A stretch of 64,000 nucleotides of DNA from Mycoplasma ovis str. Michigan. Its GTDB lineage: Bacteria > Bacillota_I > Bacilli_A > Mycoplasmatales > Mycoplasmoidaceae. Positions within the stretch are counted from its first letter, which is position 1, and each line of letters begins with the position of its first letter. Below the pieces are notes generated by a model. It was given only the letters and a program-made list of their open reading frames with translations, searched no databases and was not told where the DNA came from. The translations under genes were made by a program, and so were the position numbers. Of the stretch, positions 42,461 to 52,506 are shown in pieces. Location of the stretch: the NCBI RefSeq assembly GCF_000508245.1, contig NC_023062.1, positions 633,254-697,253 on the forward strand. The letters are read 5' to 3'.

Positions 42461-44172
42461 TTAACTCTTTTTAATTACAGATTCTTTAGACACTACCGTT
42501 TTTTGAGTATTGTCTCATTTCAAGCCTAAGAAATCTAAATATTGTTTATAGTTCTTAATTTCTATTGTGTCATCGCCATGAAAAATTCCCAAACTTTTTG
42601 ACTTATTAGATCAATAAATTGGTCTAGCTAGAGAAATACTTTCTAAGTTTTCTTCCGTAATATCTTTAAGAGAATAGTTGATGGCTGGAATAACTCCATT
42701 AGCTCCTCAATCTAACTTCATAACTTTCCATTTTCCTAAATAAGAATAGTTTTCAAAATTACGTCTGCTAGCGTGTTTTCCTGGATCATTTAATCATCAA
42801 CTTAAAGAAGGTAAATCGTCAAGTTGGTATCCTGACTTGTAATATTCTTCTAAGTTATTATTTGTGAATTTGTCATTCACAAATTTATAAAAATAATTCA
42901 TATCATAACCTCCACTCCAATAACTTCCTTTTCCTTTCCACTTCCAAACAGTTAACTCCTGTTTGGCTTGAGCCAAAGAAAAAATTTTGGCTTTACTATC
43001 TCATTTATAAAGATTTACCAAAGCTTTAGCGGACTTTCTTCCCCTCCAATTTTGGTCATCTAATTCTTCCCAATTCCAGAAATAATAGACAGGGTTATTG
43101 TCTTGGTATACATCTAATTTATCCAGAATTGCATTCATGAACAATACGTTATCTGGATTTCCTAACCTTTTTTCAACTAATACACTTGCTTCAAGCTCCT
43201 TTGATACTACCCCATCTTGAGAATTGTTTTGTTTAAGGCCTAAAAAGTCTAGATATTCTTTATAAGTTTTGATTTCAGTAATGTCTTGACTTGCGCTACT
43301 TTCCTTAGGTCCCTCTGCAAAATCCTTGGGCTTGCTAGACCAATAAATTGTTCTAGCTAATTGAATGTTTTGTGATTGTTCCCGAGAGATATCATTTGAT
43401 GATTTGTTGAGAAAAGGAATACATTTTGCAGTTTCCTTATCTAACTTAATAACTCTTCACTGACCAACATAAACTGATTCCAATAATGATCTTTCTGGAG
43501 AAGATTTGTTCTTCCCTGTTCAAGACAAGGAAGAAGATCTATAAGTATCATATTGAGTTCACAAGTAATTTTCCAAGTATGGATTTAAGAATTGATCTTC
43601 TGCAAATTTATAGAAATACTGTAAGTCGTAACCATTGCCTAAGGCCTTACCACGTCCTCACCATTTCCAAATGGTTAACTCTTGTTTTTCTTTAGCAAGA
43701 GTGAATATTTTGGCATTACTATCCCATTGATATAAATCCACTTTGGATTTGGACCTATGTGCGGGATTACTATTTTCTGTTTCTTCTCAATCCCAAAAAT
43801 AATAAATGGGATATTTTCCCATGAATGAGTCAATTTTGTCCAAAATGGAATTCATGAATAAGACATTATCTTGATGTCCCCTAATTCCCCAATTTTGGGG
43901 ACTAGGTGTTTTTAATTCTTGGGCTTTCGGTGCAACACCTTCTTGCTTGTGCTCAATTAACGATAAAGAATAATTCTGAACTTCTTGTTCTCTATAACTA
44001 TTTTGTGATTCTAAAACTCTCTGAGAAGTTAGTTCTAAACTATTGTTTCCATTGATTATCTCGGGGGGGGCAAGGGAAGATAACTACTCAAAGTATTTGC
44101 TCATGTGAGAGAAGCGACAGAAACTGGCGCTAAACCCAAAAATCCTAAAGCTACTTTTATAAGAAGAGACAA
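42461..44172 (-). CDS. Secreted tandem-repeat protein, poly-C/G phase OFF
   Basis: TTG at 44172 opens a signal peptide (LSLLIKVALGFLGLAPVSVA). A C8 run on the coding strand (44070-44063) puts the rest out of frame (PPPR and TAA); nine C restores one frame of 1713 nt, 570 aa. The mature part is two copies of a module of roughly 230-250 aa. Each has NVLFMN-ILDK, a YYFW-W-EE core, LYKWDSKAKIF, KQELTVWKW, a Gly-Tyr-Asp stretch leading to YFYKF, then SLARPIYWSNK or its twin, IEIKNYKQYLDFLGLK. Very Trp- and Tyr-rich, with many TGA-Trp. No known domain recognised. Confidence 0.75.
44063..44070 (-). repeat. Poly-C tract (C8) just after a signal peptide
   Basis: G8 on the plus strand, C8 on the coding strand (CTTGCCCCCCCCGAGATA). 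Nine C would be in frame and encode Pro residues. Confidence 0.9.
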
Positions 44173-44211
44173 TTTACGAGACTACAAATTAATATGCAAT
44201 TTCAAAAAATT

Positions 44212-44320
44212 TTAGATACTTAACCTCTGTCATTTCCCTGAATCCAAATAAATTTGTTTTGAAGTGTTATCTAACTTAAAGCCCAAAAAGTCTAAATGCT
44301 GTTTTAGTTTTTAATATCAA
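44212..44320 (-). pseudogene. 3'-fragment of a tandem-repeat-protein paralogue
   Basis: LKQHLDFLGFKLDNTSKQ on the minus strand matches the C-terminus of the gene at 42461 (YKQYLDFLGLKWDNTQK) and ends in TAA at 44212. A remnant of a second, now deleted copy directly upstream of the first. Confidence 0.65.
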
Positions 44321-44470
44321 GATCTCGATCCCTAATATAAATTAATCTCAAGAAGAAGTCAGAGAAAAGACTACTAATCATAGAAGGCGCCAAAAATATT
44401 AATCAGCCTTAGACTTAAAAATTCATTCCCCTTTAATTACAAACAAAGATGCAGAAATAATAGAACTTAA

Positions 44471-45054
44471 CTAAATCTGAATGCCTGATTGAACTTTTTT
44501 AGTATTACAGGTCAGAGAATAAGATGATTTATTATCATCCTGTGAAATTTGACAATCTTTCTCTGGAATTAATGGATTTTTTTGAACAGTTCTTAATCAC
44601 GATGGATAATGACTTAATTTTTCAATATGTCCACCAACCAAATGGATATCTATAGAATAACTTCCTTTAGTACTAATAACTTGTTTTACTTGTGGAAACG
44701 TTTTGTTGGATTCTGAAATTTTGTTTTTATTAAAGAAATAAAAATTAGGTTCATAATCATCTTGGCTTTTAGTCTTTAAACATACATATAGTTGAGTTAC
44801 TTTACCCTGACTTTCTAATGAGGCGCAACCTCTATACTCTCCATCCTTAACTAACTCCTGTATAGACTTAGTGATAATTTCACTAACTTTTTTGGGTTCT
44901 GAAGGAATACTAGATTCTTGTTGTATTACTACTTGGGGGGGGCAACAGTAAATGCTGGAACTAACTCCTTATTTTGATTAGCAAGTAAAAAAGAGGAAAT
45001 AGAAACTGCACTTAATCCAGAAAAACCGGTAACGGTTTTAGTTAATAGCGACAA
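44471..45054 (-). CDS. Secreted protein, poly-C/G phase OFF
   Basis: TTG at 45054; signal peptide LSLLTKTVTGFSGLSAVSIS, related to that of 42461. A C8 run (44942-44935) ends the frame in APPK and TAG; nine C gives APPQVVIQQESS and a frame open to 44471, 585 nt, 194 aa. The mature part has CASLESQGK, YVCLKTKSQDDYEPNFYFF, a DCQISQD and LTCNTKK, that is, two Cys pairs. One TGA-Trp. The Cys spacing faintly recalls family B. Function unknown. Confidence 0.72.
44935..44942 (-). repeat. Poly-C tract (C8) after a signal peptide
   Basis: G8 on plus, C8 on the coding strand (GTTGCCCCCCCCAAGTAG). Nine restores the frame. Confidence 0.9.
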
Positions 45055-45244
45055 TTGAAAGGCTAGAAGTTGTTAAAAGTATCCCTTAAATTTTAAAGTT
45101 TATGGTTCTTACAGTTTATTTTGTGCTTTTAGATCTAAATTATTCGAATTGTCCGAACAATTCCCCCTGATTCTTAAATCTTGAAAGTTCCTAATTACTA
45201 GTACTAATTAGTGAGCTCAATACAATATAAGTCACTAATAAGTT

Positions 45245-45925
45245 ATGTCTGCTGGAGTGAAGTTTTTGGCAACTGTTTCAGCCATGGGTGTTTGTTGTGT
45301 TGTGTTACCATTATGTCTTCGAAAATCTCAAAATACAGTAATGTTGTCATCCCAAATTAGTTCTTCAGGGTCAGTTGAACCTGCAGTTACTAAAACAGGT
45401 CCTTCAAAAGAAATTAATAAGGTTTCGGGAAGAACGGTAGTTAGTTCTGATTCTGGAATAAGTAAGGCAAAAGGGGCATGTCAAAAAACCCCAATGGTTA
45501 ATGGATGAGAAGCCTTTCTAACAGCGCAGGGAAAAGTTAAGAGTGATTATGTAGCTGTTGATTGCACAAATATAGCTCTAAAAAATGACCACATTCCCCT
45601 AGAAGGAAATTGACAAGGATTATTCCCACAAATCTTCCTTACAGGCGAAGTAATACTTGGAACTAGTCAGAAATTTGAAATTGATAGTGAGACGGAACAG
45701 TTTGAAGATTTAACGCATAACAGAAGTGCAAATGTTATGACTTTTAGTGGTTTAGGGCTAAAGTCTATTATTTCTGGAATAAGAGAAGAAATGGATTGAA
45801 CTCAATTGCCACAAAAAAGAGTAGCTTCTGTTTCAGTTGATGAAGAAAAAATAGGAACTAGGGATATATACCTTATTCTTCCTGAGCTGGAACAACTTGA
45901 TTCTGAAGATGAAGAAACTAATTAG
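45245..45925 (+). CDS. Family C secreted protein
   Basis: 226 aa from ATG, three TGA-Trp. Leader MSAGVKFLATVSAMGVCCV, GACQKTPMVNGW, KVKSDYVAVDCTN, WQGLFPQIFLTG, MTFSGLGLKSIISGIRE. In relatives the last motif has Trp where this copy has Arg. Near-twin in layout of 34301. Confidence 0.78.
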
Positions 45926-46112
45926 TGAAAGTAACACTTAATCCTTAATATTGTGTTTTTATTTCGAAAGAGTTAGACTTAGTTCTTTTTTTGCTCTAAA
46001 TTAAAACTAAGACATAAATCTAAATAGGTTTATTTAACATAACTAAATTAAGCGACAATCAGAGTAACGCACAACTTCTTAAAGCTGTTGAATAAAAAAT
46101 TTATTTCATAGC

Positions 46113-46787
46113 ATGACAATAATTCCTAAAGTTGTAACGATTATCACAACTGTAGGAGGGGGAATGGCTGGCATTCCATTATTATTCCAGAATTCTGATA
46201 ATACAGTTAACACAAGTTCTCCAGCAATTCCTTCTAATTTGGAGACAGAGAATCCTAAATCTGAAGTGACAGAAACTTCCAAACAAGAAACTGTATCAGC
46301 TTCAGAACCTGAAAAAAATCAAGAAAATGACTTATCTTCTGATAATGCAGTGAGGGGGAATTGCAAAATTATTGTGACTTCCAAAGAAAAAGAAGATATT
46401 CTTTGAGAACATTCCTTGAAATTAAGTGATGACTATCTAACTATTTTGTGTAACAATACTAACTCAAATGACGAAAAGGGAGATTTGTTGCCTAATGAAT
46501 GAGTAGGATTATTTCCTAAGAAAGTTATTTCAAGTGATGGCAGTTTAGGAATTGAAAGTACATTGGATATTGAGGCGACAACTACTGTATTAGATCCAGA
46601 AAATTATAGAACTATTTTTAGTGGAAGCAGGCTATCGCCTACTTCCTTAACGGGAGAATGATCTAAAATTCCGACAATCATAAATAAAGAGGAAGTTGTA
46701 GTTGTAAATATAAAAGAGAATATTGCAGAAATTTTCTTGCTTTTTAAGGATAAATTGATTTTCAAAAATACTCAAGAAAATAAATAA
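46113..46787 (+). CDS. Family C secreted protein
   Basis: 224 aa from ATG, three TGA-Trp. Leader MTIIPKVVTIITTVGGGMAG, Glu/Ser linker, GNCKIIVTSKE, DDYLTILCNN, NEWVGLFPKKV, SLTGEWSKIPT, LFKDKLIFKN. Twin of 17795 (shared LFKDELIHK-type ending). Intact. Confidence 0.78.
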
Positions 46788-46981
46788 AGTCAATAATTTT
46801 GTTAGAAATTTATTTTTCAATTAGTTGCTCGGGTAACCATTGATTCACTCTAGCGAAGAAATTATTCAGTCCTTATAAGTGTTAAGTGAAAAACTTAATG
46901 ATTAATCTTTTTTAGCTTCTTCGGGTGACCTTGTAAGTCTTTAGATAGCCCTACTTAAAATCAGATTCAATTTAGGTTGAA

Positions 46982-47527
46982 ATGGTTTTTATTTCGCCTA
47001 AAAGTGTTTTACTACCTTTATTCTTAGGTGGTTGTGGAGTGGCGGTAACAGTTCCAACGACTTTGAAAAGTTCATTGAAGGATTGCAAGAAATACATTCG
47101 AGTTAAACAGAAGTGTTATAAGTTATTCATTAATAAAGATGAAGGTGAGTTTTTAGCTTGTGTAAAGAAAGAGAACACAACTCAACTAAATTTCATTGTC
47201 AGGTGAACAAGCAAAGAATCTCGTAAAACTCCTCTATATGCCGAAGTGACGAAAATCAAAATAGAAAAACCTATTTCAGAAGATCGAATTAAAGTAGAAT
47301 TTCCTGAATGAAATAGGAGTCTTGAACAGAAAAATAAAAACTGGGTTAAATTCCTAGGTACACAAATAAGTAATTTAGAGAAGTTAACTTCTGATGATTT
47401 GAAAAAATCTTGCAAGATTGAAAGACAAGACAGTGAACAAACTCCCAAACTAACTTGTGGAACATACACTCAGGAACTTCTTTATTCTCAAGAATATCCT
47501 ATTCCGAAAATTCTTGTTGAAAAATAA
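46982..47527 (+). CDS. Family B secreted protein
   Basis: 181 aa, same length as 2980 and 3638. Leader VFISPKSVLLPLFLGGCG, VKQKCYKLFINKDEGEFLAC, LNFIVRW, YAEVTKIKIEK, KFLGTQISNLEKL, SCKIERQD, YTQELLYSQEYPIPK. Two TGA-Trp. Isolated from the main family B array. Confidence 0.8.
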
Positions 47528-47763
47528 CCTTTTTAAGACATGCTTGGAAAACTATTAATAAAATTCTGGATAAATTGCTTAATAGCCGAAATGTGACAAA
47601 CAAAAGTATTTAACTTACTTAAATAAACTTGAAAGAAATGGGGAAAGTTTTTGGATTCAAAATTCATGTACTTCATAAAACAAAAGATTCTGTTTTTAAA
47701 AGAGTTTTTGCATTCTTGTCTTAGATTACTAAGTTTTGCTTAAAATGTAAGAACCAATCCAAT

Positions 47764-48102
47764 ATGTATTTCCCGATACCCAAAGAAAAAGAAAAAGATT
47801 GGTATTTATTTTTAAGCCAGTTTATCGAAGGTGGTGTTATAATTGCTTTGATAATCAGTAGGGGAAGAATATTAACTTATTGTTCCCAAACAATACATCT
47901 AGAGAGCCAAAATAGGAAGAGACACTTCGAGTTGTTTTTTGACCAAAATTCGGGAGGATTTTTATTTTCCCTAGTAGAGACAATGAGGTTGAAATTGCCT
48001 TGGGATTATGGTGAGGTAGAACTGATCAGAGAAAGAAACACTCACACAAATTTAGGACATTTCAAGCTTAAAAGCGTAAGTTTGGAATTCTATCATGATT
48101 AA
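47764..48102 (+). CDS. Hypothetical protein, possibly a distant family B relative
   Basis: 112 aa from ATG with no TGA. A charged N-terminus (PIPKEKEKDW) precedes one hydrophobic stretch (FIEGGVIIALIIS). HFELFFDQNSGGFLFS resembles the family B segment KLFTNSSQGELIVC without its Cys. It could be a decayed family B gene or an unrelated small membrane protein. Confidence 0.5.
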   Translation: MYFPIPKEKEKDWYLFLSQFIEGGVIIALIISRGRILTYCSQTIHLESQNRKRHFELFFDQNSGGFLFSLVETMRLKLPWDYGEVELIRERNTHTNLGHFKLKSVSLEFYHD

Positions 48103-48200
48103 GTAACGGGCATTTAACTAAAAATAATCTGTAGGTATACTAGTTAGCAGTAGAGACAAAATAAATCTGGAGACTTAAATTTGTCTGGAGCTTAAATAGA

Positions 48201-48443
48201 GTGGTTCTAAATCTTAAAATCTTGACCTTAATTTTGGGATTAGGGGTTGGAAGTGTAGGAGCTCCATTGTTGCTGTCTAGCCGTTCTCAGAAATTAACTG
48301 AAACTACTTCTCAAATAAGTCAAACAACTTCAAGTTCTCCCGAAACTTCTAAAACAGAGGGTTTAAAAGTTTGAGAAAAAGATTTGTCATTCCCTAAGAA
48401 TATAGAGGATATAGTAAATCTTTTTGGAGATTCTGGGAGTTAG
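48201..48443 (+). pseudogene. Family C N-terminal fragment, GTG start
   Basis: GTG at 48201, leader VLNLKILTLILGLGVGSVG, Thr/Ser linker, KVWEKDLSFPKNIEDIVNLF and a TAG at 48441. The Cys and GLFPK domains are absent. A truncated copy; an 80-aa secreted peptide could still be made. Confidence 0.55.
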
Positions 48444-48513
48444 ATGAGTTAGAGATGCAAGGTTTGTTAACTAAAGGATCGATGAATTAGTAGTACCTCA
48501 GAAACCAGATTAA

Positions 48514-48699
48514 TTAATCCACTGTAAATATTCTGTAAGAGAAACCAAAAGGATCTTTAAATTCAATCTTTTCATATCGTTCTTTTATATAAACTTCAGA
48601 TTGCGAATCTACTTTAAAGACATAATCTATTTCAATTTGTGAAAGAATAATTGGATTTAATTCTCTATAGGAATAGGTTTCATCTATTCAATATTTTTA
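48514..48699 (-). pseudogene. Short coding remnant
   Basis: About 61 open codons on the minus strand, ending in TAA at 48514: WIDETYSYRELNPIIL, IEIDYVFKVDSQSEVYIKE, RYEKIEFKDPFGFSY, RIFTVD. The composition is convincingly protein-like, but there is no start codon and it fits no family here. Possibly the 3' end of a lost gene. Confidence 0.4.
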
Positions 48700-49379
48700 G
48701 TGTTATTTGACTTGGAGTATCACTTATACCCTTATCAATAATAGGAATAGATATTAATGGAACAACAGGAAGGTCAAGAATTACCATAAAAAGGTATATA
48801 TATCCTAGATTTGTGTTAGGTTCTGATGAAAATGGTAGAGAGTTAAGTATAGAAGCAAAGGGTTTATTGGATAAAAAGGGTACTAATGTTCTTATACCTT
48901 TTAGTTCTATAAAAATGCAATGAGGTTATAGGAGATTAGGTGAATATGACACATTAATTAGTACTTGCAAAACAGGGGAATTTTATGTTGCAGTACATGA
49001 TTGAGATAAGTGATATAGATTGGATAATGTCAAAAGAATCACTTTATCTCAAGATATTTGCTCAGGAAATTTGAAAGATGGAGCGAAGTTTATTGACATG
49101 AAATTTAAGAAGAAAGAAAATAATGGAAATGAAGGGGAGAAGGATATTAGTAAGCTGAAATTAACTCTGAATAAATGTAATTTTCAGTGAGAAGATAAGA
49201 ATCAAAATGGGGTTACGGGACAAAGAGCCTTGAAGATGATTTGCGAGGGAGAGATAAATGAATCTATGGGAAGGGTAACAAATGGAAATGGAGAGTATAA
49301 GGAGGGGGATGTTGTTTTAACTCTAGGAGAAGAGGACTACAAGCTTGAATACAAACCTACGAAAAAAACTAATAAATAA
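48693..49379 (+). CDS. Unrecognised secreted-type protein with no ATG start
   Basis: 229 open codons with five TGA-Trp. The first in-frame candidate is ATT at 48693, opening a hydrophobic leader (FSVIWLGVSLIPLSIIG). Body: IKRYIYPRFVLGSDENG, LIPFSSIKMQWGYRR, TLISTCKTGEFYVAVHDW, DICSGNLKDG, LNKCNFQWEDKNQN, KMICEGEI, LGEEDYKLEYK. Two Cys pairs and the STCKTGEFYVA segment suggest a distant family B relative. A start must be ATT or another non-standard codon, or the copy is silent. Confidence 0.55.
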
Positions 49380-49576
49380 GTCTTTTTAAAAATAGTTTCT
49401 ATCGATTCACAAACATATTTACCTAAAGATAAATAAGAATACTAGAAATTTCGGTCACTGAATGGCAAATATAGAATTGATTAGGAGTCTTTTGGTTATT
49501 TGGCTTTAGTAAATAGAGAAAGAAATCTTAAAGAAAGGGTTATTCGTAATTTATAACAATCTCCTAGAAGGTTAAT

Positions 49577-50632
49577 TTGAAAACTAAGACTAAATTATTT
49601 TTGGGAAGTTTGACCCTTTTTGTCGGCGCAGGAGGTGTTGTGGCATTTACTTTGAGGAATAATTTTGGGAATGTGGAAGAAATGAAGCAAATTAACCCAA
49701 CTAGGAATAGTCGTTCTTTAAGAAAATCCACAACTACAACTGAAAACCAAGGTTTGAAACTACAAGAACTAAATACAAAAGGTAATGAAATTACGATTGA
49801 CACACAACTTCCTGAAGTTCAGTTAGATTTACAAAACAATACCGCAAAAGAATTAAATATCTCTTCTCTTCTGGGAGAAACACATTCACAGGAAGAAATT
49901 AAAAACGTTCGAAAAGAAATACAAACTGCAGATAGAACGGGAGAAATGAACAAAGAGGTCCTTGAAAAATACAACTCTATTCTCCGAAAACACTTTCCTC
50001 AGGATAAAGATCCAATAAAAAAACATATTGAAAATATGAAGGATATAAGAAGACAAGTCACAAAAGAGAAGATTAAAGAAATTAGACAAACTACCGATAT
50101 TTCTCACTCTTTGGGTCAAGATAAGAGAGAAAGCTTACAAAAAATTTATGCACTTTACCAAGAGCTTACATCGGAAAAAAATCAATTTTCTTTAAATCTA
50201 GACTCTTTTCTTGATGGAGGGACGCCAATTACTGGAATTTCAACTTCACCCGCCAAACAATCTCAAGATTTTTCAGAAGCCTTAAAACAAATTGATTGAA
50301 CTAAAGTTCAAATTAAATTGACTAAGGACACAACAAAGGCCGGAAGTCAGTTAGAAAATGACTGAGGAAGCTGAGACAGTAATCCTTATAGCAAGTTTTA
50401 TGATAGCGAAAAAGAATTTGAAGAAGACTTAAAAAGCCTAGGAGAATTATCTAAGAAAACTCATGAACAAAGACAAAAGATTTATCAAGAACTTTCATCA
50501 AACAATATTCAAGGTCAAGTTAAAAAGGTACTTGACTATCAAGAATGGTTATTAAACCATCAGCTAACACATGCCAGATCACTTGTTGAATACAAAATAG
50601 CTAAAAAAATATTAGCGGCAATTAAACAATAA
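49577..50632 (+). CDS. Family F coiled-coil-like protein, intact, no poly-G
   Basis: 351 aa from TTG at 49577, preceded by AGAAGG. Leader KTKTKLFLGSLTLFVGAGG, then a Lys/Glu/Gln-rich helical body (KEIQTADRTGEMNKEVLEK, KIYALYQELTSEKNQ), NDWGSWDSNPYSKFYD and a C-terminal helix (YKIAKKILAAIKQ). Four TGA-Trp. The position that holds G8 in 1152 and 24209 has no run here, so this copy is constitutive by sequence. Confidence 0.78.
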
Positions 50633-50904
50633 TTTGTAAGGCAAACTCAACCTCGAAAACACTTCTTTAAAAGTATCGCTACACCCAAATAATCAATACA
50701 GAATAACATTCCATTTTCTCAGTTAAAAAAAGGTAACCGAAGTCTACTTTTCCCGCCCCGCAACTCCTCGCCTGAGAAAGAACTAATAATTCCCAATAAA
50801 ACAGATTCTTTCAATAATTACAAATAAATAGAGATCATCTCTTTTAGTATCTCTTTAAACAAATAGCTAGTTAAAATAGAGAAAACTAGTAAAATTTTTA
50901 AATT

Positions 50905-51570
50905 ATGTCTTTAAGTCTTAAGGTTGTATCTTTAGTTGCAGGAATAGGAGGAGGGTGTGGTAGTGTTCCTTTTTTACTTTGCAACTCACAAGGTTTAACC
51001 TCCGCACAAACACAAAGTCCACAGGCTGAACCTTCGTTGACGGAATCCTCTCCCTCTGAAACTACTGTAACTTCAACTGAACCCGCTTCCACACCCGCTA
51101 AAGCGGAAGTTCCTGCGCCATCAGCAACTCTAAAGGAAGAAACTGGAAATTGTGTAATTGAAGATAAACTTTCAGATTTGGATACTATGGCTTGAAATAA
51201 TGGAATAGCTGACACTGATTATTTCAGAATTTCCTGTAAAGATACTTTAAGAGGATTGAATTCTGACTTTACTCAAGACTGATCAGGACTATTTCCTAAA
51301 AAGTTATTTCAAATAACACACGATTTCTACAAAGGTAAAAAGCTTGAACTAAAAATGCAAATTACAACTCTAGAAGGAAAAAGTAGAGTTGAATTTACGA
51401 GTGATAGATTTATATCAACTGTTTTAGGTGAATGAAACAGAGAATTTCATACAGAAAATAACCAAAAGATAAAAATTATCAATATTCAATCTTCAAAAGT
51501 TTCTCCAGATAAGATTTACATGCAATCCATTCAAGAAAAAGATGATTTTGTGCTACATTACGATCTTTAG
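50905..51570 (+). CDS. Family C secreted protein
   Basis: 221 aa from ATG, three TGA-Trp. Leader MSLSLKVVSLVAGIGGGCG, Ser/Thr/Pro/Ala linker, GNCVIEDKLSDLDTMAW, DYFRISCKDT, WSGLFPKKLF, ISTVLGEWN, SPDKIYMQ. Intact; relative of 41716 and 51657. Confidence 0.78.
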
Positions 51571-51656
51571 AAATTTTCGAATTTCTAAAGAGGAAATCTA
51601 AATAAACTAAACTTTTACATCTTTTTTAAGTATTAGTAGTTAATATTCTTTAAGCA

Positions 51657-52352
51657 ATGTCTGTAAGCGCTAAAGCTCTTACTTTATTTGCTGGAGTTGG
51701 TGGGGGTTGTGGTGGAATTCCTTGATTACTTTCTAATTGAAATTCTTTTAGATCAGAAAATTCTCAAGTTGCACCACAATCTATTGTGGCTGAGTCTCCT
51801 TCTATTCCAGAACACGGAAAAACAGAAGATTTAGGGGAACGACGAGAGTCAGCAACGACAGAGAGTACAAAGCCGGAATTAGAAACTCCTCCCACGCCTA
51901 CAGCACCTAAACAACTTAAAGAAGAAAAGGGAAATTGTGAAATTGTATCTTACAAAGAAAAAGATCACTTAGAAAACTTGGAGACAATGTTATTCTAAAA
52001 AATAAGTACTTTATCTGATTACTACGCGATTCTTTGCAGAGATACTAGTGACAATCCAGACTCTAATTTCCCAAGTGCTTGAACAGGATTATTTCCAAAC
52101 AAGTTGTTTACATGAAAAGATAATTTAAAAGAAGGTCAAAAGGTTGAAGTGAAAATGAGAGTAGAGAAGCAAAAAACTGACACAGAAGGCTACAAAATAT
52201 TTTTCACTGGTAAAGACTTTCAAGAATCTGAAATAGTCGGTGATTGAATAGGAGAAGAGACACTTGCAGGAAATGACAAGTTTAAGGCCATTAAGATCGA
52301 ACAACCTAAAGTTGATTTAGGACAAGAATATATTTATATTTCGGATAAATAA
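51657..52352 (+). pseudogene. Family C paralogue with one TAA at a Trp position
   Basis: ATG at 51657; leader SVSAKALTLFAGVGGGCGG, linker, GNCEIVSYKEKDHLENLETML, then TAA at 51996, ISTLSDYYAILCRDT, WTGLFPNKLFTW, SEIVGDWIGEE. The neighbour at 50905 has TGA-Trp (TMAW) at about the same position, so a single TGA to TAA change may have silenced it. A 113-aa N-terminal product remains possible. Confidence 0.68.
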
Positions 52353-52408
52353 ACAAACACCTTAAAAATAATTGAAATTCAGCTTTAGACTCATCATTTA
52401 GTTCCGAA

Positions 52409-52444
52409 AAACTCTACAGACACTATAGTCTGTTGAGAGAGTTT
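52409..52444 (+). promoter_or_regulatory. Imperfect inverted repeat upstream of the 1112-aa protein gene
   Basis: AACTCTACAGAC and GTCTGTTGAGAGAGTT can pair with small bulges around ACTATA. It lies 57 bases after the stop at 52352 and 63 before the ATG at 52507. It could end the upstream transcript or regulate the downstream gene; the sequence does not decide. Confidence 0.35.
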
Positions 52445-52506
52445 ATCTAATTTTCTAAATAATCAATTATTATGGTCTTGATTTGGGGAAGGAGTAATCC
52501 CATTTA

